From assembly GCA_016215305.1 (NCBI GenBank), contig JACRKI010000045.1, positions 1 to 20,249 on the forward strand: a stretch of 20,249 nucleotides of DNA, given 5' to 3'. The DNA is from Candidatus Woesearchaeota archaeon (GTDB lineage: Archaea > Nanobdellota > Nanobdellia > Woesearchaeales > DSVV01). The notes below the pieces were generated by a model that made no database searches, had not been told where the DNA came from, and saw only the letters and a program-made list of their open reading frames with translations. Below, piece by piece: positions 1 through 8,087 of this stretch (within the stretch, counting starts at the first letter, position 1; every line of letters begins with the position of its first letter). Made by a program: the position numbers and the translations under genes.

Positions 1-767
1 AAATAGACAACCGGCTGATCTGTCGTGTTACAAGTAACAACAGGAACGCTTGCGCACTGGTCATCTGCTGCTGTACACGCAGAGACTGGCGCGATGTTAA
101 ATGTCTTGACAAGGTTTTGTGATAATTCCCCATTTGCCAAGGCTATATATCCCATATTTGTGTCGTTCGGATCAAAAGTCAAATAATATCGCATGGTTCC
201 ATTTGAGATATTGCTCGTTGAAACTGTTCCGAAAAACGCATTCAAATCTCCTGCAATAACAATATCAGTGAGATTCTTTGGACCAAAGTGAAGCGGGACA
301 TTATATGTATCATTACTCAACTGATTGTAGATTTGCGTGTACCAAAGACCGTCGTAATAGACAAAACTGTATCCATTATAGACATACTGCATGTCTGTGT
401 CTTTGCCTTCTTTCAAATTTTCTTGGTGCGCTTCTGAAAGCGTCAGTGGCTCTTTATTGAAAAAATGCGGGATGAGGAATATTGCAAGAAGAATCAGCGC
501 AAAAATTCCTAATGCGATAAAAAAAGTTTTAGAACTTTTTTTCTCTTTCTCTTCGTCTTTGCTTTCTGCTTCTTTTTTATCTTCTGCTGCTTCTTTATAC
601 TCTTTGTGATCGTGCTTTGCGTATGTTTCTGTTCTGATTTGGATAAAGTCTTCTGGCTCTGCATCTTCTGTATTCTCGTTTTTTCTCTCAGAAACATCTG
701 TGACTTCAAAATTTGTGTCTTTTGTTTCTTCTGCAAGATGCAGTTCGTCATCTCTTTCTTTTTCCAT
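1..767 (-). CDS. Single-pass membrane protein with extracellular domain (3' part beyond the window)
   Basis: The frame is open from ATG at 767 to the left edge (255 codons, no stop), so the C-terminus is missing. Residues 1-79 are very acidic and lysine-rich with no hydrophobic stretch. Residues 81-103 form one membrane helix (TFFIALGIFALILLAIFLIP). The rest is an outer domain with YNGYSFVYYDGLWYTQ, LHFGPKNLTDIVI and Cys residues near 231, 238 and 246. The charged N-terminus before the helix suggests N-in/C-out topology. From memory, similar proteins with a GLWYT motif and a C-rich segment ending in a PV(V/I)Y-like run recur in DPANN genomes as unnamed proteins; no function is known to me. 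AGGAG lies directly before the ATG, and a TTAAAAA stretch about 30 nt upstream may be its promoter. Confidence 0.85.
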   Translation of the reverse strand, partial: MEKERDDELHLAEETKDTNFEVTDVSERKNENTEDAEPEDFIQIRTETYAKHDHKEYKEAAEDKKEAESKDEEKEKKSSKTFFIALGIFALILLAIFLIPHFFNKEPLTLSEAHQENLKEGKDTDMQYVYNGYSFVYYDGLWYTQIYNQLSNDTYNVPLHFGPKNLTDIVIAGDLNAFFGTVSTSNISNGTMRYYLTFDPNDTNMGYIALANGELSQNLVKTFNIAPVSACTAADDQCASVPVVTCNTTDQPVVY

Positions 768-806
768 CTCCTGATCAGGAAAAAGGCAGGGTTTTTAACT
801 GTTGTG

Positions 807-871
807 AAAAAAAGAGCAGATGTTCGCTTTCTTTTGTCAGCTATTAATTTCAGCAGCTCTGCTCTTTTTTT
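807..871 (-). terminator. Inverted repeat with T-runs after the small membrane-gene pair
   Basis: Positions 807-820 (AAAAAAAGAGCAGA) are exactly complementary to 858-871 (TCTGCTCTTTTTTT), with a 37-nt loop. Read on the minus strand, it starts inside the stop codon of the 50-aa gene and ends in seven T, before the next minus-strand gene at 767. It could act as a terminator for the pair; archaea mostly terminate at T-runs, so the stem may be secondary. The long loop lowers confidence. Confidence 0.5.
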
Positions 872-1022
872 ATTTCAAAAGATATAAGTTATTATAAAGA
901 ACAATCACTATTTCAAGAAATCCAAGGGCAATAGCATAATTGTATTTCTTTAGGGTTATACATACAACAATGCCAATCAAGGTAATAATTGCGAAAACCC
1001 ATAATACAGTTTGTGTTATCAT
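870..1022 (-). CDS. 50-aa two-helix membrane protein
   Basis: This short gene begins with ATG at 1022 and ends with TAA at 872-870. Its start overlaps the stop of the upstream 65-aa gene as ATGA, the usual sign of translational coupling. The product (MITQTVLWVFAIITLIGI..., ending NNLYLLK) has a first hydrophobic helix at about residues 4-23, a short KK/Y turn, and a second at about 29-44. It is therefore a small hairpin membrane protein. I recognise no family. Coupling to another tiny membrane protein suggests the two act together, possibly as a complex. It could be a chance frame, but the ATGA overlap and clean hydrophobic pattern argue for a real gene. Confidence 0.6.
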   Translation of the reverse strand: MITQTVLWVFAIITLIGIVVCITLKKYNYAIALGFLEIVIVLYNNLYLLK

Positions 1023-1216
1023 TTGAACCACCGTGATAAAATTGCCACTGCAAAACCAACAAGCGCAAAGAGTGTTCCTCCAAGCCAGGAGAACGTTGAA
1101 TTATTGATTGCGATTCCCACTCCCCACAATATTGCTCCTGCTGTTCCTAAAAACATGACGATAATTCCGAGCAATAGCTGAATATTACTTATTTCTCCGC
1201 TTTTGTTGAATTTCAT
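1019..1216 (-). CDS. 65-aa two-helix membrane protein
   Basis: The frame stays open further upstream to 1303, but I place the start at ATG 1216: a TATA box (CTATAAAAG, 1239-1247) is centred about 28 nt upstream, the spacing of a leaderless archaeal transcript. The extra upstream residues (CCCSKIGKSS...) look non-coding. The product starts MKFNKSGEISN and has two glycine-rich hydrophobic segments, about residues 12-36 and 42-60, ending SRWFK. It is coupled by ATGA to the 50-aa gene behind it. No family recognised; the small glycine-rich hairpin resembles generic DUF-type membrane proteins of small archaeal genomes. Confidence 0.65.
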   Translation of the reverse strand: MKFNKSGEISNIQLLLGIIVMFLGTAGAILWGVGIAINNSTFSWLGGTLFALVGFAVAILSRWFK

Positions 1217-1238
1217 ATTCTTATTATGTTGTTTCTTA

Positions 1239-1247
1239 CTTTTATAG
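1239..1247 (-). promoter_or_regulatory. TATA box for the 65-aa/50-aa gene pair
   Basis: CTATAAAAG on the minus strand is centred about 28 nt before ATG 1216, which predicts transcription starting at or next to the start codon. A second, symmetrical TATATATA at 1283-1290 could serve either strand, including the 1034-aa gene with a leader of about 90 nt. Confidence 0.55.
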
Positions 1248-1301
1248 TTTGTGCTGCTTTTTCCAATTTTCGAACAACAACATATATATACTGCTTTTAA
1301 C

Positions 1302-1345
1302 AAAATTCAAGCATTCGTTCGCATTGCTCACTCATGAAGAATTTT
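1302..1345 (+). repeat. Nested hairpin element, copy A
   Basis: Outer arms AAAATTC (1302-1308) and GAATTTT (1339-1345) are complementary. Inside are the conserved blocks CATTCG and CTCATGAA, around a core with a GC-ATT-GC stem flanked by a TC/TC internal loop, as also seen in copy E. It lies between divergent genes, inside the predicted leader of the 1034-aa gene. Confidence 0.7.
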
Positions 1346-1357
1346 GATTTTATTCCG

Positions 1358-1400
1358 CAAAATCCTCCATGAGAACATAAGGACGAATGCGAGGATTTTG
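1358..1400 (-). repeat. Nested hairpin element, copy B, overlapping the ribosome binding site
   Basis: CAAAATCCTC (1358-1367) pairs perfectly with GAGGATTTTG (1391-1400). The loop holds CATGAG and CGAATG, the reverse orientation of the element's conserved blocks. The 3' arm contains GAGG (1391-1394), 8 nt before ATG 1403, so this stem would hide the Shine-Dalgarno sequence of the large gene. Confidence 0.75.
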
Positions 1401-1402
1401 AG

Positions 1403-4400
1403 ATGAGCAGGTTTGATCAGGCAAAATATAAAACAGCGGCAACAGTGAAGAGTGCAGCAAACAGTATTCCCACCTCTCCAAGTGAGGTCAAAGAAACATT
1501 TTCTTCCCTAAAAAATAATATGAAAGAAGGAATAGCTTCATGGAAGCAGGAATCATATCGAGAACACCAGCAATTGAGTCAACAGCGGCAGGAAGCACAA
1601 GCTCGCATTGACGCACTGCGAGATCCCAATCAATATAGAAATATGAGCCATGAGCAGCGCAACGCGCATATTCATGAAATTGCAGGAGAAATGCCCGGCG
1701 CACTTTCTGTTGCACACGCTCATCCTGTTCTCAATTCCCTTACTGCTCCTGTCCGCGCAGTCGGATCTTTATTTACATTAGGAAGAAACACTGTTGCTGC
1801 TGCGCCACACATTACTCCAAGCAGTAATACCCGTCTTTTACTCATTGCAATTCTTTATCATTTCTTTATTAATTGGGGAGTTCACACTCTTTGGGATCGC
1901 CTTATCTGGAATGTGGTGATGTTTTTTTTCGTTAATTTCCTTGTCTTTGATTCCTCTGAAAGAAATGGAGATACCTACCGCAATCTTATTCTCTATGTCA
2001 CTGTCTTTGAATTCCTCATTCCTTATCTCTCGACCATTCCTCTTATTCATGAGATGACTTTTGTCCGCCTCTATCTCGCAAACGGTTTCCTTATCCTCAC
2101 TTGGATTTATTATGCTGTCTTTGGCAGAGGAAAAAATATTACCTCTGGTCCAACACGATGGGCGCGCTGGGCGATCTGCATCTTTTTATTCGGCGCCGCA
2201 ATCTCCATTGTCTTTACCAATTTTACCAGCTTCAGCGATGTAGAAATCAATACCGCAGGAACAGAACAATGGTACGCAGCAGGATTACTTTGGGATAAAT
2301 CAAAAGAAGGATGGAGTATCATGTATGACAGTCTTTCCACTGTCGGTTCCAACGCATGGTCAGCTGTCCAATATCAATGGGGCGCCGCGACAGGACAGGA
2401 TTATTATTACGGCGTTGTCGAAGAAAATGAAAAAGAAAAACTTGGCGTGTATTTAGCCAATCTTAAAGCGTCGCAAGCAGAATATGAAGTCAACGAACCA
2501 GTCACTGTCTTCGCAACGCTCACTGCCAAAACACTTGGCGACACGATCAACGCAAAAATCGGATGCTATGAAGGGAATGAGAAAAATCCAATTGCGGGTT
2601 CTGTGTATCCAGACAGTGATTTTGCTGTTTCGAGTTTGGAACAAGAAGATCTCGACTGCACCTTTGAAAAACTTCCCCAGGGAACAGACAAAGTCACGTA
2701 CACCGCAGACTTTAATTTTGAAACCATTGGCTACCTGAAACGATACTTCGCAGATCGTGACGCGATCATCGCCGCAACACAACAAAATATTAATCTCCTT
2801 GACCAATATAAAATTCAAGACACAAATCCTGTCGCGCATTACACCAATGGACCGGTTGCCATTGGCATGGGACCAGAACAAGCATTGATTGGCGTCAGTG
2901 AAACTTATACTGTCAAACCCCGTCTTGCATTAACCTTGGATGGACATGCGCAAGGCTGGGGTGGAAAAATAACAAATCTTACAGAGGTTATCTTATTGCT
3001 CCCAGAACAAATGAGTCTTGATACTTCCCAATGCACTGACGCAGACTGGTCCAAGTACACCCTTGACAACTGTGTCTCCAGCGAATCTTCCTATGACAGC
3101 AAGGTTGCGCGCGATTGCCAATATGACAACAGCTGCATTGAAGAGCAATGCACCAAACAACTTTCCAGCTACAACGCGTATACATTGGACGTGAATAAAC
3201 CAGAATACAAAGACATCAAAGATTATATCACGATGAGCTGCCGCTTGAATGTTACAGATGTGCAAGGATTGCTTGGCGCAACGCCAATCTCCACAAAATA
3301 TTTCTACGTGAAAACACGATACACGTATCAGATTAGCGAAGATACTGCTGTCAAAGTGACTGAAGCAGCCTCTCAAAAAGCAGGAACTGTTGCCGGTGAA
3401 ACCAGCGCGACAAAATCAGAAACAAGCACGGTGCCGACATTCAGCGCGTCAGACGCTGATGAAGAAATGCAATATATTTTCTATCATTACGGCGATTTCC
3501 TGTTTGCTGCCGCTGACAAATTCAGCGTTCCTGTTTGTACTTTGGGCGGCATTATCGCAGAGACCTCTGCCGCGAATCCAAATTATTACAAAGACGGCAG
3601 AAAAGGATTGATGGGATTGCCTGACACAGTATCGCAACAAATGTCAGGCGCAGCAGGATTTACCGGAAGCTACAACGTGTATGACGCAGAAACAAATGTG
3701 AAACTGGGTGCTGCGTATCTTGCTTCTTTGCAATCTCTGGGAAGCGAAGCTTCTTCCTTGCCGCTTGTTTATTATTATGGCATTTACAATAAAGAAGAAT
3801 ATGACGCTGACGCAGAACGCTATGAAGCGCATGTCAAAAATTTTGCAGGAACATATTGCACTGACGCGGGATTGGAAAATAGCCGCAGTGCTGCTGAGAA
3901 AAATACAGACGCTCCATTTGTGGAAGGAACGCTTTCGTATGGCAATACGTCTCCTCTTGCTTTAGTGATTTCATATAATGGCAGTCCGCTCACTCTTACT
4001 CCAAGCATTGCTACCATAAGCAGCACAAAAACAGAAGAGGGCTATGATTTTGAAATAGTTTCTCTCTCTTTTGGGAATATTTCTCTTGGAAGCGTGAAGA
4101 GCTATGGAAAAAGGAATCAATGGATTAGCTTTGAAAAATATCCTCTCATGGAAGTTTTCTTTGATGATTCCTCCCAACAAATCAACTACAAATATCCGCA
4201 GGATTTTGTTCTCAATACTCCGCTTCTTCTTGAAGATCAACCTGCTGTTTTCCTCTCTGGAAATCTTTATATTGAATATAGCGGAAGCAATATGATCATT
4301 AGTACTGTTCCTGATCCTTCAACCCCTGCTGATCTCAAAGAAGTTTGTTCTGTCCGTTGGTATCAGGACATTGCCTATGCTAATTGCAAAGCAGATGGAC

Positions 4401-4507
4401 TTCCAGGTCTGATGCTGCGAAATGTTTTCACGCATCAAAACACCCTCGGTCAAGGGGACGCAAAAGTTCAAATAGAATGGAGCAATCAAAAACAACTGGA
4501 GGGATAA
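1403..4507 (+). CDS. Polytopic membrane protein with outer Ig-like region and lysozyme/SLT-like domain
   Basis: 1034 aa. Residues 1-140 are polar and probably cytoplasmic. Five hydrophobic helices lie at about 143-162, 164-181, 192-212, 219-238 and 252-270, which would put the remaining 760 residues outside. These include beta-rich stretches (YEVNEPVTVFATLTA; PVAIGMGPEQALIGVSETYT) and a Cys-dense part near 545-590. Residues about 683-825 resemble a lytic transglycosylase/lysozyme fold: IIAETSAANPN with candidate catalytic Glu720, GLMGLPDTVSQQM (compare the GLMQLMP.TA block), then YDAETNVKLGAAYLASL, the usual N(I/V)..GA.YL helix. A final beta-rich domain (about 840-1034) is unrecognised. First gene of a plus-strand cluster with three lipoproteins, so probably a cell-surface machine component. 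SLT assignment is by motif only; activity is inference, since archaea lack murein. Confidence 0.88.
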   Translation: MSRFDQAKYKTAATVKSAANSIPTSPSEVKETFSSLKNNMKEGIASWKQESYREHQQLSQQRQEAQARIDALRDPNQYRNMSHEQRNAHIHEIAGEMPGALSVAHAHPVLNSLTAPVRAVGSLFTLGRNTVAAAPHITPSSNTRLLLIAILYHFFINWGVHTLWDRLIWNVVMFFFVNFLVFDSSERNGDTYRNLILYVTVFEFLIPYLSTIPLIHEMTFVRLYLANGFLILTWIYYAVFGRGKNITSGPTRWARWAICIFLFGAAISIVFTNFTSFSDVEINTAGTEQWYAAGLLWDKSKEGWSIMYDSLSTVGSNAWSAVQYQWGAATGQDYYYGVVEENEKEKLGVYLANLKASQAEYEVNEPVTVFATLTAKTLGDTINAKIGCYEGNEKNPIAGSVYPDSDFAVSSLEQEDLDCTFEKLPQGTDKVTYTADFNFETIGYLKRYFADRDAIIAATQQNINLLDQYKIQDTNPVAHYTNGPVAIGMGPEQALIGVSETYTVKPRLALTLDGHAQGWGGKITNLTEVILLLPEQMSLDTSQCTDADWSKYTLDNCVSSESSYDSKVARDCQYDNSCIEEQCTKQLSSYNAYTLDVNKPEYKDIKDYITMSCRLNVTDVQGLLGATPISTKYFYVKTRYTYQISEDTAVKVTEAASQKAGTVAGETSATKSETSTVPTFSASDADEEMQYIFYHYGDFLFAAADKFSVPVCTLGGIIAETSAANPNYYKDGRKGLMGLPDTVSQQMSGAAGFTGSYNVYDAETNVKLGAAYLASLQSLGSEASSLPLVYYYGIYNKEEYDADAERYEAHVKNFAGTYCTDAGLENSRSAAEKNTDAPFVEGTLSYGNTSPLALVISYNGSPLTLTPSIATISSTKTEEGYDFEIVSLSFGNISLGSVKSYGKRNQWISFEKYPLMEVFFDDSSQQINYKYPQDFVLNTPLLLEDQPAVFLSGNLYIEYSGSNMIISTVPDPSTPADLKEVCSVRWYQDIAYANCKADGLPGLMLRNVFTHQNTLGQGDAKVQIEWSNQKQLEG

Positions 4508-4543
4508 AAATTTCAACATTCACTACGCTCATGAGAAATTTTT
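4506..4543 (+). repeat. Nested hairpin element, copy C, joining a stop and a start codon
   Basis: AAAAATTTC (4506-4514) pairs with GAAATTTTT (4535-4543) over nine bases. The loop is CATTCA-C-TAC-G-CTCATGA. The left arm overlaps the TAA of the 1034-aa gene, and the ATG in CTCATGA (4531) is the start codon of the next lipoprotein. The outer arms differ from other copies yet remain complementary. Confidence 0.75.
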
Positions 4544-5763
4544 GGAAAGTGGTTTTTTTCCTACTTCTTTCTATTCTTATTCTTTTTTTTACGAGTTGTA
4601 CTCCGCAAACACAAACCCATCTTTCCAATGAAGATTTCTGGACAGGAAGTGATGGCTTGTCTTTCTCTTTTATTGATGAAAATCCGCCTGAGACTGTCTA
4701 TGAAGAAACGCCATTCACCATTGCGCTTCAAGTCGAGAATCTTGGCGCGCATACTTTGACGGGATTCATGACTCTTTCCATTGAAGATGATTACCTCTGT
4801 CTTGTGGACGAAAATAATGAATGCTCCACTTTTACTGCTGTTGACACGCAAACACTCTCCATCAAAAGCGAGATTGAGGATTATTATGCCGCGATTGACC
4901 AATACACCAAAGATCTCGCGGCAACCACTGACGCTGATGAACAAAATACCTTGCGCCGGGAAATTCAAACCGCGCGCAAAAATATTGAAACTTTGAAAGA
5001 TAGCGTCCCTGTTCGCAATCCCTACAAAACAAGATTGTTTAGTCTCGAGGGAAAATCTATTTTTAATTATGAGGGGGGCTCAGATATTATTTCCTACAAA
5101 GCAAAAGCAAAATCTGCCGGCGCGCTCAGCGAATCTCATGAGGTCACTGTTGTCGCAACCGGCTGCTATGAATACACCACAACATGGAATCAGAATATCT
5201 GCATTGATACAAATGTCAATAATATGATGGTATTTCCCGGCTCCTGCAAAACAGAAGATATTGGACTCACTGATCAGGGCGCCCCTGTTGCCATTACTGA
5301 AATCAAACCAACAATGCTTCCTACCGGCGATGGCTATCTCCGGCCAATGTTTCAGATTTATGTTTCCAATGTCGGAAATGGAAATGTGATCAATAAAGAC
5401 AAAACACAGCAGGCATGCACTGCAACAGGATTAAACTCTAAAGATTACAACATGGTTTTCCTCAAATCTTTTGTTCTTTCCAGTCAGGATATCTCCTACG
5501 ATTTCAACGGCTATGATCCGAAAACAGGAAAAGAATTAAACCCAGGAACTGACGGCGATTTTATCTCGTGCAGTCCCAATCCACTGATTTTGAAAGATAC
5601 TGGCAACGATTATATTACTTGTGTCTTGAATGAAGGCTTGACACTTGATCAGTTTTCTTTGAATCAGGCGCCGTACATGACACAACTTTCTGTTCAACTT
5701 GATTACGGATACACTTTGTCACAATCAAAAACAATGACCATTCAGAAAATATTGACGTATTAA
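4531..5763 (+). CDS. Surface lipoprotein 1 of a paralogous trio, with coiled-coil insertion
   Basis: 410 aa. I start at ATG 4531, not at the longer frame from 4384, because MRNFWKVVFFLLLSIL... gives a classic signal peptide with lipobox FFTSC and a lipidated Cys. The first domain opens with TGSDGLSFSF, then VYEETPFTIALQVENLG, a pattern shared with the next two genes. A charged helical insertion with heptad-like spacing (about residues 111-160) interrupts it; CYEYTTTWNQNIC closes it. Domain 2 begins QGAPVAITEIKP, contains VSNVGNGNVIN and ends LDYGYTLSQSKTMTI. Both domains look like Ig/CARDB-type beta sandwiches (inference). It follows the SLT-like membrane protein by 23 nt with no evident ribosome site; its start codon lies in hairpin copy C. 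Confidence 0.87.
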   Translation: MRNFWKVVFFLLLSILILFFTSCTPQTQTHLSNEDFWTGSDGLSFSFIDENPPETVYEETPFTIALQVENLGAHTLTGFMTLSIEDDYLCLVDENNECSTFTAVDTQTLSIKSEIEDYYAAIDQYTKDLAATTDADEQNTLRREIQTARKNIETLKDSVPVRNPYKTRLFSLEGKSIFNYEGGSDIISYKAKAKSAGALSESHEVTVVATGCYEYTTTWNQNICIDTNVNNMMVFPGSCKTEDIGLTDQGAPVAITEIKPTMLPTGDGYLRPMFQIYVSNVGNGNVINKDKTQQACTATGLNSKDYNMVFLKSFVLSSQDISYDFNGYDPKTGKELNPGTDGDFISCSPNPLILKDTGNDYITCVLNEGLTLDQFSLNQAPYMTQLSVQLDYGYTLSQSKTMTIQKILTY

Positions 5764-5791
5764 CTTCGAAACCTTGGAGATGAACAAACTC

Positions 5792-7084
5792 ATGAAAAAA
5801 ATTCAAAAATTATTTTTTGTGGTCATATTGTCTCTTTTTGTTCTTCTCGCGAGCTGTGGGACTTCCTACAGCAGTCAGCAAGCTGATCCTTATAGATCAG
5901 GAACAGAAGGAGTGGTTGTGTCTTTTCTCACCACTGACTTTGCTTTTTATGACCAGCAGTATCTTCGTCTTCAACTCAAATTAGAAAATAAAGGCGCGTA
6001 TGATTATCCGCAGGGGAAAATTGTTTTGAGCGGCTATGATCCGACGATTGTCAAAATTTCTCCTGATCCAATCGAAATTCCTTCAGAGTTTTCAGGGAAA
6101 AATCAATACTCTCCAGAAGGTTCGCAATATTTTGTGCAGGTTCCAGAAGACGCGCCTGTTTCCCTTCCTCTCGGAAATACATACGCTGCAACAGTACAGG
6201 CAAGTTCATGCTATACTTACCAAACCATCGCGACTCCAAATGTTTGTCTTCTCTATAACACACAAGACACAAATATTTGCCAACAGGATCCCCTCTCTCT
6301 TTCTTCTCAAGGAGGACCAGTTGCTGTAACGCAAGTCCAGCAGAATTATCAACAAGATCAAACACGGTTTACTGTGACCATACAACATCTCGGAACTGGA
6401 AAAGTTTTGAATGCCTATGATTCTGATGCGTATGACGCCTGTCCTTTTTCTCTTACTAAAAATCAGCTCAATCACGTTGGCGTCAAAATGGAAATCAATG
6501 GGTTGGGAGAACCAAGCTGCGTTCCCAACAATGGATATGTGACTTTAAATCAGGATGGCACTGGCGTTATTATTTGCACCTTTACGCTTCGTGAACAACG
6601 CACCTATACCACTCCTTTGAAAATTACATTAGACTATGGATATTTTGATGTTATTTCTCAAGATATGACTGTTTATGAGAGCAGCAGTTCTGGTCAAGAG
6701 AAAGGAAATCTTGGATACGCAAGCAGTTCAAGCAGGAGTTCTTCATCAAGTGGATCTTCTGGAACATCTGGCGATTGTTCCTGCAGTGACGCAAACATGA
6801 AAAAATGGGGAGGATGCGTTTGCATGTATGTCAATGGAGCAACGTACTTTTGCAGTGAAGGAACAACTTCTATTCCCACTTCTGCTTCTGCAGGAGATAT
6901 TATTTCTTATGAAGTGCATGGTTCCAGCACAGTTACCAAATGCGGAAATAGCGCAGATCCTACAACTTCCTGTCCGTACACTGGTTCTGCTTCTGTTCCC
7001 CGACTGCTTTCCATTTACGGAACAGTGAGTGATGGCAGAACTGTTTCAGAAAGATGTAATTTGGTTGTGAGCAGGTCGTCGTAG
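5792..7084 (+). CDS. Surface lipoprotein 2 with Ser-rich linker and Cys-rich C-terminal domain
   Basis: 430 aa from ATG 5792; an in-frame ATG at 5780 would add four residues. GGAG at 5776-5779 fits 5792 (12 nt spacing) better than 5780 (none). The signal peptide ends VLLASC, a lipobox. Domain 1 carries SGTEGVVVSF and LRLQLKLENKGAYD, then CYTYQTIATPNVC. Domain 2 starts QGGPVAVTQVQ, contains IQHLGTGKVLN and ends LDYGYFDVISQDMTV. Both align with the neighbouring lipoproteins. Unique here is a tail after about residue 300: a Ser/Gly linker (SSSSRSSSSSGSSG) and a roughly 100-residue domain with about eight cysteines (CSCSDANMKKWGGCVCMYV). The linker probably spaces a terminal disulfide-stabilised domain from the membrane; its role is unknown. 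Confidence 0.86.
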   Translation: MKKIQKLFFVVILSLFVLLASCGTSYSSQQADPYRSGTEGVVVSFLTTDFAFYDQQYLRLQLKLENKGAYDYPQGKIVLSGYDPTIVKISPDPIEIPSEFSGKNQYSPEGSQYFVQVPEDAPVSLPLGNTYAATVQASSCYTYQTIATPNVCLLYNTQDTNICQQDPLSLSSQGGPVAVTQVQQNYQQDQTRFTVTIQHLGTGKVLNAYDSDAYDACPFSLTKNQLNHVGVKMEINGLGEPSCVPNNGYVTLNQDGTGVIICTFTLREQRTYTTPLKITLDYGYFDVISQDMTVYESSSSGQEKGNLGYASSSSRSSSSSGSSGTSGDCSCSDANMKKWGGCVCMYVNGATYFCSEGTTSIPTSASAGDIISYEVHGSSTVTKCGNSADPTTSCPYTGSASVPRLLSIYGTVSDGRTVSERCNLVVSRSS

Positions 7085-7095
7085 AAACCATAACG

Positions 7096-7104
7096 TTTAT
7101 ATAT
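7096..7104 (+). promoter_or_regulatory. TATA box, with a strong Shine-Dalgarno downstream, for lipoprotein 3
   Basis: TTTATATAT in the 66-nt gap after lipoprotein 2 would place a transcription start near 7127. GGAGGG at 7139-7144, six nt before ATG 7151, is the clearest Shine-Dalgarno in the window. Lipoprotein 3 may therefore have its own promoter in addition to read-through. Confidence 0.5.
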
Positions 7105-7150
7105 TTGTTTCACGGGAAAATCATTTAGTATTGGATATGGAGGGATTATC

Positions 7151-8074
7151 ATGCGATTTCGTGGATCATCTTTTATTTTATTGACACTTCTCACTCTTCT
7201 CCTGCTTCTTGGCAGCTGCCAGCAGCAGTCAGGAACTGATACTGTTTCCAGTGTCTGGATAGGAGGATCAGGCGGACTTGCCGCGTCTTTCGAGCAAATA
7301 GGAACAAACACAGAAATTTATGAAGATGAATCCTTCCCTGTTGTTGTTCTTCTCCAAAATAGAGGAGAATTTACCCTGCACGCAAATGAAGTGGACATGA
7401 AGATCAAAGGTATTTCTGAAAGTGATTTTAGCGGGCTTGATTTTGAAAAAACAAACAGCGATCAAATGGATAAAATCTCAGAGTATCTTCCTGATGGCGG
7501 CTATGAGCGCACCAACTTCGGCGACGCGCAATATCAAGGATTGACTGGCACATTTTATGACGCGAACATTTATCTTGAATACACTTATCCGTATGCAACA
7601 TACATTTCTATTCCAGGAGTCTGCTTTAAAGAAGATCTTCGCGATGAACGAGTTTGCGATGTCAGCGCAGCGAAAACAGCATACGCTTCCGCGGCACCTA
7701 TTCAAATTGGAGCAGTCACTGAAAAACCATACGGCAGTGGAAAGATTTATCTCGAGATTCCAATCTACAACTCAGGAAACGGCCGCTCCAAAGCGTACGC
7801 GGGAGATGATTTCTCCTCTATCTATGATATTGTCGGATTCACTGTGGAAACACCTGGCATGGAATGTACCAGTCGAGGAGATCCTTCTGTTGTTCGCATG
7901 GCGCGAAAAACAGCTGATACAAGCAGCGCATCTCAAGCAACTATTGTCTGCACCAGCGATACGTTAGAAAAAGGTTCTCTTTTCACGAAACAAGTGGATT
8001 TGACACTGACGTATTATTATCAAGATTTGACATCCACGCGGGTTCGCATTAAAGAAAATCCGCAGTTGGATTGA
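7151..8074 (+). CDS. Surface lipoprotein 3 of the paralogous trio
   Basis: 307 aa, the shortest of the three. The signal peptide MRFRGSSFILLTLLTLLLL ends in lipobox LLGSC. Domain 1 has WIGGSGGLAASF and IYEDESFPVVVLLQNRG, matching lipoproteins 1 and 2, and ends with a Cys pair (VCFKEDLRDERVC). Domain 2 starts with SAAPIQIGAVTEKP, contains IPIYNSGNGRS and ends in a strand-like LTLTYYYQDLTSTRVRI, the counterpart of LDYGY in the others. The start is fixed by GGAGGG six nt upstream. It lacks both the coiled-coil insertion of lipoprotein 1 and the tail of lipoprotein 2, so it may represent the ancestral core. Likely an outer-face scaffold or binding protein working with the 1034-aa membrane protein; function not established. 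Confidence 0.86.
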   Translation: MRFRGSSFILLTLLTLLLLLGSCQQQSGTDTVSSVWIGGSGGLAASFEQIGTNTEIYEDESFPVVVLLQNRGEFTLHANEVDMKIKGISESDFSGLDFEKTNSDQMDKISEYLPDGGYERTNFGDAQYQGLTGTFYDANIYLEYTYPYATYISIPGVCFKEDLRDERVCDVSAAKTAYASAAPIQIGAVTEKPYGSGKIYLEIPIYNSGNGRSKAYAGDDFSSIYDIVGFTVETPGMECTSRGDPSVVRMARKTADTSSASQATIVCTSDTLEKGSLFTKQVDLTLTYYYQDLTSTRVRIKENPQLD

Positions 8075-8087
8075 GAAGTATTTTGAT

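Noticed and set aside
2453..2881. 142-codon minus-strand open frame inside the 1034-aa gene
   Set aside because: Antisense shadow with no domain, promoter or ribosome site; the plus-strand gene is continuous and has recognisable features.
4384..4530. Upstream extension of lipoprotein 1 overlapping the previous gene
   Set aside because: It would add 49 charged residues before a clean signal peptide and lie inside the coding region of the 1034-aa gene in another frame.
5125..5140. CTCATGAGG inside lipoprotein 1 as another hairpin copy
   Set aside because: There is no CATTCG partner block and no complementary arms; it is ordinary coding sequence.
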